Shown one piece after another: positions 6,885-15,110 of a DNA stretch of 25,653 nt; the stretch's first letter is position 1, and each line of letters starts with the position of its first letter. The stretch is from the IMG/VR virus record IMGVR_UViG_3300030104_002295, positions 3,904 to 29,556 of that record, one strand, 5' to 3'. Under the pieces are notes generated by a model, which was given only the letters and a program-made list of their open reading frames with translations, searched no databases and had not been told where the DNA came from. The stretch is from a virus. The position numbers and the translations under genes are program-made.

Positions 6885-9800
6885 TATGCAGCTCCTATCA
6901 TTTCATCTATTGATACAAGAGGATCATATCGTACATATCCTCCAGATGCTAGATGTGTTTTTGTTGGTAATACCATCTCAGGGGTTAACTTTATAGCATA
7001 AGCATCTATAGTTTTAAAGCCTGAAGGTGTCTCTACTGGTCTAGCCATTAAACCTTCTGCACCAGTCTCTGCTATGTAATTCTCTGCCTTTTCCATAACA
7101 GCACCAAAATCCTCTGCTTTACTACTTTTTGACATTTTAAATTCTTTTACAACATCACCTTGTGCATTTGTTATTTGCACCGATCTACTTATAGATTTAG
7201 GTTCTCCTATCTGTACTTTAACAATTTTAAACTCAGCATTATTTGTTTTCGCTGCTCTACGCAGTGATTGTTCTAATATACTGGTAAAGTGTTTTCCATC
7301 AGGATCTGTAACATTTGGTCCGCCATAAAACTCATATTGGCCGATACCTTTCATATCTTTTGTTCGTTCAGCGTAAGCTGTTGCTGTTGTTCCCTTTTGA
7401 CCATATCTATTTGCCACAAGTTCTGCTGGTGATATAACATACCAATCAGAAGCATTTGCATCTTTATCAACAAATTTTCTTTTTGCTGCCATTGCTAAAT
7501 CATTCTTGACTAACGCATCACCCCATACTTTTCTGTCTTTAAATGGTATATTAGGAAATAATTTTTTCATTGTCTCAGGATTTGTAAATGCTTCCTCAAA
7601 CATTGTTAATACTTTATCTCTATCCTTACCTGCTGCTTTAACAGCGGCTAGCGCTCCTTGAGTCATCTCACCTGGTTTTATTTTTGCAAAAGATTTAAAT
7701 ACTGCTTGTGATTTTCTAATGTCGTCTATGTAAGCAGCAAAGTCTTCTTCTGTTTTAAATACAGGTCTAAATAAACTTTTATGTTTTACGTAAAATTGTA
7801 ATACATCGTTATCTGTTTTTAAATTCATTCGATAACCTTCTTGTCTTATTTTTGCTGTATCTTTAATATCAATACCTTTATCAACGAGCTGTTTGTAGTC
7901 GTTCATAACATTTTCTAAATGTTTTCTATATGTCTGCATAATGTCAGATTGTATTTCATCAGCGAACGTTACACGTACTGTTTGATCTCCTGTAACAATA
8001 GCGTCATCTGTTTTACCAACGTTAGCTAAATCTTCTTGTGCCTGTGCTAATTGTTTTTTTGCTTTGTTTATATTTGTTGTTGCCTGTTCTAATGATACAC
8101 GGCCACCTGACTGATTAACAATATCCTCTGCTGATCTGTTTGTTATCTTTGTCAGACGTTCTATTTTATTATTAAGTTCATCTGTCTTTGGTCCGATGTT
8201 CGTGACCTGTCCTTTAGTGCCAGGTATTATCGCATAACGGTCCGTGCCCCGCGTCCACCCGATCACGTAGTTTGTTGAGTCATCAGGGAAGAACCCGTGC
8301 GTGCTATGTTTATACAGAGCAACGTCACCAGGAATATCTCCTGCTTCAAGATACAAAATGTTTTCTCTATACGATTCAGGTATAGAACCTTTTTCGTAAT
8401 ATGAATCGCCGTACTTAGCGTTGTTAAAATTACCATCTATGTTTTCTGTTTCCGATCTAAAACCTCTAACCGTAGATTTTAATTTACGAATAGGGGCATT
8501 TTTAATTCTCTCTAACAAGTTAGCTTTTGTAATAGGCTTTCCTGTTTTAACCATTGTCTCTATAAGCTGTGGTATTTGATAATCCTCTACCTCAAATTTA
8601 GAAATACCTTTTGATTGAAAAAAATCATATAAGGCTTCTGGCCCTGCAAATACGTTTGGTGTGTTGGGGTCGATGAGCCGTGCTTCAATGCCCGAGTAAA
8701 AACGATTAGCTTTTTCTCCAACGGTTGATGCTCCTTCTGCTAAATTATCTGCCTGTGCTATTCTATTTCCTGTGTTTCCTGAACGTAGTAAATTATCAAC
8801 TTTGTTTACTCCTGCAATCGCCCATCCTGGTGCTTTACCAAAAACAACGTTAGCCATTTGTACTTCTGGTGGTAGAGCTTCTTTTCTATCTGTAGGTTTA
8901 AGATTAGCGTCTTCAAAAAACATATCTAACTCATCTACGCCTAAGTATGGTGAGCCTTGTTGTATGCTTTGAACATCAACTGATTCGTCGTCCCCGAGCC
9001 GTAGTGGATCACTAAATTGTCCTGGATCACCGCCCAAGGCCATTTTATTTTTTTTCATGCTCTCATTAAGATTAAGCTCTAAAAAATCCAAATCATTTTT
9101 ATCTTCATCTTCATTCAACATATCGTAAAATAGTGTATCACCAATTGAATTTGTTTTTAAGTTATTTTGTTTAATATATTGCCTTGCTTGTTCTTTTGCG
9201 TATCTATCTACCCAAGCAGGTACTTTCTCGAAATCGTATTTATCATCTAAAGCTTGTAATTCAATTAAATCAGCTTCTGTTCCTAATACTAAATCAGGTT
9301 CAGCAAGTAATGTTCTAAGAGCTCCTTTTGTTTTAAAGTTAATAAGATCTGTATATTGAGGATTTAATCTTTCTTGCTCTACATCTTTCTTGTAATTTTT
9401 TTCATCAACGACCATCTGTGCTGTTGTTTTTTGATCTGATATCTCACTTAGTATTCTAGATGTATTTGCTATCATTTGCATATAACCTTGTCTTTTCAGT
9501 AATTCTTCTTCTGGTAATTTTAATCCTAGCTCAGGCAATGTTTTATTTCCAACAACAAAAACATTTTCCGTTCCTGGTTTTACAGTAGCTGTTACATACC
9601 TTGTCATTCCAGCCGCTCCTTTAAAAGGTATTACAACTGGTGCGAATAATGCTTTTCTTGCTGCAGTCAGCGACAATCGTAAAATTCCTTGTAACTCTTG
9701 TACAGTAGGTATACCAATCGCTGCTGGTGTGGCTCTTATAAATTTACTAATATTAGATATATCGTCTTTTTTTAAAATATTAGTCAAACGAGAAACATAG

Positions 9801-12565
9801 TTTGGATTACCAAACATAGTAACTAAACCTATTCCTGTTAAACTATAATCTACTGCGTTTTGTAAAAGTGTAGGAGCTCTTCCCTCAACAGAACCTGGAG
9901 GATAAAAAACTCTTCTACCAAACTGATCTTTTACAGTTCCTTCAATGAAATTAATTCCCTCTAGTCCACTTACAATTGTTTCTCCTGATTCAGCTTTATC
10001 AAAATTAATTAAAACATTATCTAAAAGTTTTTCTAATTGTTCATCATCAAAGCCACTTGTTGTTTTTGCAAGGTAGTCTTTCATTTCATCTCTAGTTATA
10101 CCTTCACCTTTTCTTACCTCACCCTGACCTTTAATAGCATAGCCAGTAAATCCAGGAGCAGATAAAGCTTGATAAATTTCCATAACAAGCTTTGCTGTAT
10201 CAGCAGGTAATCCTTTAATTTGATTAACTAATAATTCTTTTTTAGCTTCTTTAACAGCACCAGCAAAATTTCCTGCACCACTATAGCTTTGCACCATATT
10301 TTTATAATCATCTGATTCAAAAAAATTCTTTTTAGCAACTTCAAGTTGTCCTAATATATTTTGTCTATCTGAAAAATCAGTGCCTGTAATTAATCCTGAA
10401 GTTGCTGCTCGTAATGTATTAATAAGCTTAAAATCTGTAAAATCTATATTAGGGTTATTTAATATAATATTATTTAATCTTTTATTATAAGACTGTTGAT
10501 CAAATTTACCATCTTCTGGAAAAACTAAATAACAAATAGGATTGTAAGGATCAGTCTCACAAGCAAATGCTTGTTTTCTTAATGTTGTAAAATCTTTTCT
10601 AAAAGCATCTGCAGTGTTTCTACTTTTTAAATATTGTTGTGTGTCATACGATAAATTAGGATTTATTTGTCCGTCTATGGTTTCTGCTGTTTTGCTTCTT
10701 GCATCATCAATATAGTCATCTAATGGTTGAAGTCGTAATTTCTCGGCAAATGCTATAGTTTGTTCAGGCGTTGCCTTTTCTATGTCTTCAATAAAACCTC
10801 TCTCAATTGGTTCGTTGCTGGCTACTTGATAAGGATACTCCTGTCCCTCTGTAAATTGTTTTTTTATATCAGCTAAAGAAGGTAACTTGCTCGTAAAGTT
10901 TTGAATAAAGTTTGCTTCTTTTGTAGGTTCTGGTTTTACAGGTTCCGTGGGCACTGGTCCGCCTGCCGCGAATCCCACAACACCACCATCTTTTTTCATT
11001 TCCATTAATCCTTTACGATCTATCTCTGAAAGTTTTTCACCTTGCACAATAAAAGGTGCTAATTTTTCATAAGCTTTATCAAATGATTTTTGAATAGAAT
11101 CCCCAGCATTTGGTAAATTTTCATATTGTTGTATGTAATTATTTTTAAATAAACTTAATGTTTGATCAGGAGAGAGATTTGCATATTCGTGATAAGGAAT
11201 ATACTTAATACTTTTTTCACCTGTTTTTACAGGAACATAAGGAATGCCTAATTTAAAATCTATATTAGGATTCACTTGTTTAAAATTTTCAACCATTCCA
11301 AAAACTTCATCACTTAAAGATTGTGCATCATCTAATTTATTATTTTTAACAAGATCAACAATACTCATAGTCATTCTATGAATATCATTTTCAAAATTTG
11401 TTTTATCCTTAACAATAGGTTTATTTACAGACCTACCTCCAGATCCAACAACTATTGCTAAATCATCACTTTCTTTTACACCTTGACTTAATCCACCAAA
11501 ATGACCTGACTCAAAAATATATCTTAAATTATCAACATCATTTCCTCCACCAAATCTTTGTGGCTGTACATGATCTAATGCAATAACATTTTTATTACCT
11601 TCAAATAAATTATTAATTTGATTAAGACGATTTTTTATGTTGGGAGTATTTTCTATAAAATTACGTTTTATTTGATTAAAATTTAATCCTTCCTTACCTG
11701 TTAGTTGAAATCGTAAAGGAGATATATATTCAAAACCTCCCTCCGTATCTAATCTTTCACCTATTTTTCTACTTTTTAAAAACTCACTTGTTGATGAAAA
11801 TTGTTTTGTCTTTAAAATATTATCAGTAGGAAATAAATTTTTAGGTAAAATAACCTTTCCATCATTTATGGTAACAAAATTTTCTTTTTGATAATATTGC
11901 CCTGTAACCCCTGTAGCTGGATTTTCAACGGTCTTTGGAGGATAGAAGTTTAATTTTAAACCTCTGGCGTTTGCTATCTTTTCTCCTTGTTCTAAAGCGG
12001 AAGAAAAAGTTCCCCCTGCCATTGAATATACAGAAGCCTTTGGATCTACAACATCTTTTAAAGCATTCATATATTTAATACGAAAAGGAAGATTACCATA
12101 TTCTGACAAGTATTCAGGATCCATCGCTTTATCAATTGCTCTATTGATGTAAGCCGCTTTTGTTATTCTTTGTGAGCCTAACTTATCTCCTGATGAAATT
12201 AAACCTCCGTAAAATTTTAAATCTTCGTGCTTTTGTTGAATTTTTGGATTATTATTAATATAAGCATTAATCATTTGTTTAAATTTAGGTTCAAAATTTT
12301 TACCAGACTTATCGGCTAAACCTAATATACCAAACTTATCTCTTAAAAGTGTTGCTCCCCAAGAATTAGGTATTTCACCTATAGCAATTGCATTTAAAAC
12401 ATCATCTTGTGTTTCATATAAATCCGCATTTTTAAAAGGTTGTTCAAAATAATTCTGTCCATATAATTTTTTAAAACTAAAATTTCCAATAGGAATCCTA
12501 GAATCATAAGGTGCTCTGTCTATTTTAAAAGCAGTTTTTGCAAAATCTACAATTGGTTTAACCAT
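6884..12565 (-). CDS. Giant multidomain phage protein (1893 aa) with HNH motif and EIQSD-type domain
   Basis: A 1893-residue hydrophilic protein encoded between terminase and portal. Residues about 325-360 contain IALDHVQPQRFGGGNDVDNL followed by His355; His332, Asn346 and His355 have exactly the spacing of a canonical HNH nuclease motif (H-13-N-8-H), without zinc cysteines. A Gly-rich, Pro-rich break follows at about 524-550 (MKKDGGVVGFAAGGPVP). A second short MKK/GG segment is at 1170-1185 (MALGGDPGQFSDPLRLG) and a third near the C-terminus (HLASGGYVRYDPL, from 1871). From about 1285 to 1650 the protein resembles the large polyvalent proteins of other phages, including YVIGWTRGTDR and the hallmark DEIQSD at 1536-1541. 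Such proteins are often virion-borne and ejected with DNA; this is inference here. There is no Shine-Dalgarno; the ATG lies two bases after the upstream stop. Some internal stretches (about 8200-8340, 8640-8700) are GC-richer than their surroundings. Confidence 0.75.
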   Translation of the reverse strand: MVKPIVDFAKTAFKIDRAPYDSRIPIGNFSFKKLYGQNYFEQPFKNADLYETQDDVLNAIAIGEIPNSWGATLLRDKFGILGLADKSGKNFEPKFKQMINAYINNNPKIQQKHEDLKFYGGLISSGDKLGSQRITKAAYINRAIDKAMDPEYLSEYGNLPFRIKYMNALKDVVDPKASVYSMAGGTFSSALEQGEKIANARGLKLNFYPPKTVENPATGVTGQYYQKENFVTINDGKVILPKNLFPTDNILKTKQFSSTSEFLKSRKIGERLDTEGGFEYISPLRFQLTGKEGLNFNQIKRNFIENTPNIKNRLNQINNLFEGNKNVIALDHVQPQRFGGGNDVDNLRYIFESGHFGGLSQGVKESDDLAIVVGSGGRSVNKPIVKDKTNFENDIHRMTMSIVDLVKNNKLDDAQSLSDEVFGMVENFKQVNPNIDFKLGIPYVPVKTGEKSIKYIPYHEYANLSPDQTLSLFKNNYIQQYENLPNAGDSIQKSFDKAYEKLAPFIVQGEKLSEIDRKGLMEMKKDGGVVGFAAGGPVPTEPVKPEPTKEANFIQNFTSKLPSLADIKKQFTEGQEYPYQVASNEPIERGFIEDIEKATPEQTIAFAEKLRLQPLDDYIDDARSKTAETIDGQINPNLSYDTQQYLKSRNTADAFRKDFTTLRKQAFACETDPYNPICYLVFPEDGKFDQQSYNKRLNNIILNNPNIDFTDFKLINTLRAATSGLITGTDFSDRQNILGQLEVAKKNFFESDDYKNMVQSYSGAGNFAGAVKEAKKELLVNQIKGLPADTAKLVMEIYQALSAPGFTGYAIKGQGEVRKGEGITRDEMKDYLAKTTSGFDDEQLEKLLDNVLINFDKAESGETIVSGLEGINFIEGTVKDQFGRRVFYPPGSVEGRAPTLLQNAVDYSLTGIGLVTMFGNPNYVSRLTNILKKDDISNISKFIRATPAAIGIPTVQELQGILRLSLTAARKALFAPVVIPFKGAAGMTRYVTATVKPGTENVFVVGNKTLPELGLKLPEEELLKRQGYMQMIANTSRILSEISDQKTTAQMVVDEKNYKKDVEQERLNPQYTDLINFKTKGALRTLLAEPDLVLGTEADLIELQALDDKYDFEKVPAWVDRYAKEQARQYIKQNNLKTNSIGDTLFYDMLNEDEDKNDLDFLELNLNESMKKNKMALGGDPGQFSDPLRLGDDESVDVQSIQQGSPYLGVDELDMFFEDANLKPTDRKEALPPEVQMANVVFGKAPGWAIAGVNKVDNLLRSGNTGNRIAQADNLAEGASTVGEKANRFYSGIEARLIDPNTPNVFAGPEALYDFFQSKGISKFEVEDYQIPQLIETMVKTGKPITKANLLERIKNAPIRKLKSTVRGFRSETENIDGNFNNAKYGDSYYEKGSIPESYRENILYLEAGDIPGDVALYKHSTHGFFPDDSTNYVIGWTRGTDRYAIIPGTKGQVTNIGPKTDELNNKIERLTKITNRSAEDIVNQSGGRVSLEQATTNINKAKKQLAQAQEDLANVGKTDDAIVTGDQTVRVTFADEIQSDIMQTYRKHLENVMNDYKQLVDKGIDIKDTAKIRQEGYRMNLKTDNDVLQFYVKHKSLFRPVFKTEEDFAAYIDDIRKSQAVFKSFAKIKPGEMTQGALAAVKAAGKDRDKVLTMFEEAFTNPETMKKLFPNIPFKDRKVWGDALVKNDLAMAAKRKFVDKDANASDWYVISPAELVANRYGQKGTTATAYAERTKDMKGIGQYEFYGGPNVTDPDGKHFTSILEQSLRRAAKTNNAEFKIVKVQIGEPKSISRSVQITNAQGDVVKEFKMSKSSKAEDFGAVMEKAENYIAETGAEGLMARPVETPSGFKTIDAYAIKLTPEMVLPTKTHLASGGYVRYDPLVSIDEMIGAA

Positions 12566-12567
12566 TA

Positions 12568-12744
12568 TTATTTTATTTTCTTTTTCATATTCTGTAGGCG
12601 AATATCTTTAATATTAAGCAATACTCTATCTCTTTCAAATTTAGCTGATAACAAGTCATGTTGTGATAATGTTAGTAGATTACTTGCTTTTCCTACGCCT
12701 TTAATTGCTACGCCTACGCCTGGTGGTTTCATTTTCTCAGTCAT
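12568..12744 (-). CDS. Small basic protein, 58 aa, between terminase and giant gene
   Basis: A 58-residue basic protein starting MTEKMKPPGVGVAIKGVGKA, followed by a charged helix (about 25-58) ending in KKKIK. The ATG at 12744 shares its A with the stop of the large terminase (TAATG), and the stop is two bases before the giant gene ATG, so the three genes are translationally linked. It has no membrane segment and no motif I recognise. The Gly-rich, basic nature allows nucleic-acid or head-interior binding, but no function can be assigned. Confidence 0.6.
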   Translation of the reverse strand: MTEKMKPPGVGVAIKGVGKASNLLTLSQHDLLSAKFERDRVLLNIKDIRLQNMKKKIK

Positions 12745-14186
12745 TAATAATACTGCCTTGGTTCTATATATTTTGGTTCATCCATATAATCAGACTCCAG
12801 TTGAATAAAATTACCCTGCCTGAATCGCAACAAAGCTTGTGTTGTTGAATCGACTAAATCGTCATGTTCACCATAAGGGAAAGCAGCGCATTCTTCAATA
12901 ACTTCTTCTGCCCAGCGGTCGTCGGTTGCCCATACTTGACCCGCTTCAAAAAGTGGAGCTACGGAGTTTACACGTACATGCTTATCATTGCCCTTACTAG
13001 GCGTATAAGTTACTACAGGAATTCCTACTTGACGTAGCTCCTGTGTTAAGGGCATACCAGATGCTTTCGCTTCAATCAAGATTGTTTCGGGTTCCCAGTA
13101 TTTATATTCATCTAAAGCAATCTTTTTTAAATCAGGAAAATCCCATCTGCCTTTACGCATACCTAAAAGTATAATGTTGAATGGTCCGTGTTCCACGGGT
13201 TTAAATACACCCCACGTTGTTATTGCACTAAAGTCTGCAGTTTCTCGTTTACTAAACGCTGTATCATAACTTTGTATAACATGCGTTAATTCAGGTATGT
13301 CTTCTTTTGGCCACACTTTCCACCACTCACGTTTAATGATAGACCCTTCTTCAGACGTTGGCGCTTGTTGCCATTGTGCTTGCCACTTCTGTTCTGACAG
13401 AGATGCTTTAACTCCTTGTAGTTCTTCTAATTTCCAAAACTGAGGCCATAATGGTTTGTCGTTCAAGACGGCTGGAAACTCGACCACCTCCCACTGATCT
13501 GAATTTTCGTTAGTTTGTGCGCTTAATAATTTTCCCGTAAGATCCTTTGTGGACCAACGAGTCATAACTACAACAATAGCACCACCAGGTTGTAAACGCT
13601 GTCTAGGTCCTGAAGTATACCATTCGTATGCGTTGTCCATGGCTGTTTGTGAGAGTGCGTCTTGTTCCGAGTGAGGATCATCAATAATAAGCAAGTCAGC
13701 ACCACGCCCAGTAATAGCACCACCCACACCAGCAGCAAAATACTCTCCACCAGCGTTAGTTGTAAAACGCCCCGCTGCCTTAGAGTCTTGTGATAAGCTG
13801 ACATTCGGGTAAACATCTTTGAAATCTTGTTGGTCAAATAGGTTCCTCACTTTCCTACCAAAGTTATACGATAATTCTGCCGTATGTGTAGTCTGAATTA
13901 TCTTTAATTTAGGTTTTTGTCCCATCATCCATGCAGGAAACAAATGAGAAGCAAACTCAGACTTAGTGTGTCTTGGTGGCATATTAACAATTAATCGTTT
14001 TATCTTTCCACGTGAAATATCTTCAAATTTTTTTGCAATAATTTTATGATGTGAACCTGCAACAAATTCTGGCCAAACTTTTTTTACAAAAGTTAAGAAG
14101 GAGGAACGGGACTCCTCAGCCAATTTTATTTGCATTTTCCTTAATTCGTATTTTAGTACTTCCGTTGGGATTTGCTTTTGATTCAT
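12744..14186 (-). CDS. terL: Terminase large subunit (DNA-packaging ATPase-nuclease)
   Basis: A 480-residue packaging motor protein. The ATPase half shows a P-loop variant MPPRHTKSEFA (residues 69-79, Lys75), the Walker B strand ADLLIIDDP (163-171) and the coupling motif VVVMTRWS (205-212). The nuclease half shows the RNase H-like acidic residues: IQSYDTAF (Asp308), ILIEAKASG (Glu372) and EHDDLVDSTTQALL (Asp442/443/446). It cuts concatemeric DNA and pumps it through the portal. The PPRHTKSE type belongs to the group common in marine and gene-transfer-agent-like phages. No Shine-Dalgarno precedes the ATG; the bases before it are a T-run, and a promoter -10 lies only 7-8 bases upstream, suggesting a leaderless message. 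The small subunit is encoded about 3.4 kb upstream instead of adjacent. Confidence 0.95.
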   Translation of the reverse strand: MNQKQIPTEVLKYELRKMQIKLAEESRSSFLTFVKKVWPEFVAGSHHKIIAKKFEDISRGKIKRLIVNMPPRHTKSEFASHLFPAWMMGQKPKLKIIQTTHTAELSYNFGRKVRNLFDQQDFKDVYPNVSLSQDSKAAGRFTTNAGGEYFAAGVGGAITGRGADLLIIDDPHSEQDALSQTAMDNAYEWYTSGPRQRLQPGGAIVVVMTRWSTKDLTGKLLSAQTNENSDQWEVVEFPAVLNDKPLWPQFWKLEELQGVKASLSEQKWQAQWQQAPTSEEGSIIKREWWKVWPKEDIPELTHVIQSYDTAFSKRETADFSAITTWGVFKPVEHGPFNIILLGMRKGRWDFPDLKKIALDEYKYWEPETILIEAKASGMPLTQELRQVGIPVVTYTPSKGNDKHVRVNSVAPLFEAGQVWATDDRWAEEVIEECAAFPYGEHDDLVDSTTQALLRFRQGNFIQLESDYMDEPKYIEPRQYY

Positions 14187-14413
14187 AAAAAAAGTTATAT
14201 CATACTATGCGTTTGTGTAAAACTTAGACTTTACAACCGCTTGCACGACGACTGCGAAACAGGGGGTGTGGGCTGTTTTAATACTAGATATGGTGTTTGG
14301 TCTTGGGTGTAAGTACCTAATGTTGATTTAGGTATTTGCTACGCTGCTGCCTGGAAGCTGGTGCAGCCTGAAGAGATGGTAGAAACTCCTGGTGGCAGGT
14401 GATGAGATGACAT
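14187..14413. other. Mostly non-coding stretch between terL and the terminator
   Basis: About 230 bases with the terL promoter at its left end. On the minus strand a frame starting at ATG 14413 encodes 24 residues (MSSHHLPPGVSTISSGCTSF...), stops at TAG 14341-14339, and would continue for 35 codons to TAA at 14231. There is no Shine-Dalgarno; the ATG follows the terminator T-run. GCTGC/GCAGC and CTGCC/GGCAG stems can form around 14342-14400. I see no gene I can support. Confidence 0.4.
14194..14221 (-). promoter_or_regulatory. Putative sigma70-type promoter of the late operon
   Basis: On the minus strand TTTACA and TATAAC are separated by 16 bases. The expected transcription start is at about 14187, next to the terL ATG at 14186, so the message would have no or almost no leader. 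In AT-rich DNA such matches can arise by chance. Confidence 0.4.
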
Positions 14414-14442
14414 AAAAAAAGGGCAGATAATTCTGCCCTTTT
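14414..14442 (-). terminator. Intrinsic terminator (probably bidirectional)
   Basis: A perfect 7-bp stem GGGCAGA-TAAT-TCTGCCC (14421-14438) is flanked by seven A on the left and four T on the right. For minus-strand transcripts the stem is followed by seven U, a classical rho-independent terminator. It closes the unit of the 84- and 25-residue genes and insulates it from terL. The plus-strand direction has only four U. Confidence 0.85.
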
Positions 14443-14447
14443 GCCAG

Positions 14448-14457
14448 CCCTCGAGGG
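14448..14457. repeat. 10-bp perfect palindrome
   Basis: CCCTCGAGGG reads identically on both strands and lies six bases from the terminator right arm, 9 bases beyond the stop of the 25-residue gene. It could be a protein-binding site or extend the terminator structure; no further support. Confidence 0.4.
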
Positions 14458-14465
14458 TAACTGTT

Positions 14466-14543
14466 TTAATATGGTAGTCTAGTAAACATTATCAATAACT
14501 GCATTGACATCATTAAGAATATTAAAAAGGCTAGCTCTTTCAT
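14466..14543 (-). CDS. Micro-protein, 25 aa, single membrane helix
   Basis: A 25-residue peptide, almost entirely hydrophobic (KELAFLIFLMMSMQLLIMF) with a short RLPY end, predicted as one transmembrane helix. Its ATG overlaps the stop of the 84-residue gene as ATGA, the arrangement used by several other pairs in this phage, and the intrinsic terminator follows 24 bases after the stop. These two facts support real expression despite the tiny size. Function unknown; a membrane-acting or partner peptide of the 84-residue protein is a guess. Confidence 0.55.
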   Translation of the reverse strand: MKELAFLIFLMMSMQLLIMFTRLPY

Positions 14544-14794
14544 ATGTTTAACTTTTGTCTAGCCTCAGATAAAATCTTTTGCCCCCAGTTCTTTAAGTAC
14601 TGAGGTGCTTGAGGATCGAAGATCATTTCCTCAACCTCAGACTCTAACCACTTATATAAAGCACGCCAATTAATATTAGTATTAGTAGTGGTATTAGTAT
14701 TAGCTTGAATATGATTATCATTTCTAGTCGTTAGTCCTAACTGTTGCTCTAAAGCAACTAATCGGTTTTGTAAGTCGTCGTTATTATCTGGCAT
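14540..14794 (-). CDS. Hypothetical protein, 84 aa, with Asn/Thr tract
   Basis: An 84-residue acidic protein. A short helix (LQNRLVALEQQLGL) is followed by an Asn/Thr tract (NTNTTTNTNIN, about residues 32-42) encoded by a run of ATTAGT-like hexamers, and then a helical domain with Trp and acidic residues (ALYKWLESEVEEMIFD; NWGQKILSEARQKL). The ATG at 14794 has AAGGAG at good spacing. It has its own promoter (14823-14851) with a leader of about 22 bases, and a terminator after the following 25-residue gene, so the pair forms a self-contained unit. The family was not recognised. Confidence 0.7.
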   Translation of the reverse strand: MPDNNDDLQNRLVALEQQLGLTTRNDNHIQANTNTTTNTNINWRALYKWLESEVEEMIFDPQAPQYLKNWGQKILSEARQKLNI

Positions 14795-14822
14795 TGATAA
14801 CTCCTTTTTTATTGTTTAGATA

Positions 14823-14851
14823 TTCTTACTCCCATTTTATCTTATACTCAA
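14823..14851 (-). promoter_or_regulatory. Promoter P1 (TGGGA family)
   Basis: Minus strand TTGAGT, 17-base spacer, TAAGAA. The spacer ends in ATGGGAG and resembles those of the promoters at 15583, 16352 and 17534. The start is expected near 14816, giving a leader of about 22 bases to the 84-residue gene. The -10 is the weakest of the four. Confidence 0.55.
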
Positions 14852-14868
14852 GAAGATAAAATATTTCT

Positions 14869-14877
14869 TGTGGATAA
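14869..14877 (-). promoter_or_regulatory. DnaA-box sequence
   Basis: TTATCCACA on the minus strand is identical to the bacterial DnaA box consensus. It lies in AT-rich DNA between promoter P1 and the bipartite element. I found only this one perfect copy, so an origin function is suggested, not shown. Confidence 0.4.
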
Positions 14878-14926
14878 CTTTTTACTTGACAACACCCGTG
14901 CAGACGCATGTGCCGTGCACCATTCC

Positions 14927-14973
14927 TTACTACTATAGTATCAACTGCGAAGTGATGATCGGAATGGAATGGA
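14927..14973 (-). promoter_or_regulatory. Bipartite element, copy A
   Basis: Reading the minus strand, TCCATTCCATT is followed after 23 bases by ACTATAGTAGTAA; it includes the 10-bp palindrome TACTATAGTA (14931-14940). It lies 75 bases upstream of promoter P1. Four copies in the window share the same block-to-block distance (see 15009, 15671, 16441). Confidence 0.55.
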
Positions 14974-15008
14974 AGTCAGCGTGGAACAACTCACGGGGGG
15001 TGCTAACT

Positions 15009-15055
15009 TTACTATATATACTAGGAACTAGGAACGAGTGTTGGAATGGAATGGA
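15009..15055 (-). promoter_or_regulatory. Bipartite element, copy C
   Basis: TCCATTCCATT followed by TATATATAGTAA on the minus strand, with the same 36-base offset between block starts as the other copies. It lies in tandem with copy A at an 82-base period. Confidence 0.5.
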
Positions 15056-15077
15056 GGGGGCGAGTAGGTCGCCCCCT
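15055..15077. other. 9-bp GC-rich hairpin
   Basis: AGGGGGCGA-5 nt-TCGCCCCCT is a perfect stem. It is not followed by a U-run on either strand, so it is not a standard terminator. It directly abuts bipartite copy C. Confidence 0.6.
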
Positions 15078-15110
15078 AGATTGTCGACTGAACTAAAGTT
15101 GACAATTTGT

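Noticed and set aside
13568-13837. 89-codon frame inside terL
   Set aside because: Shadow of the terminase coding sequence in another frame with biased composition.
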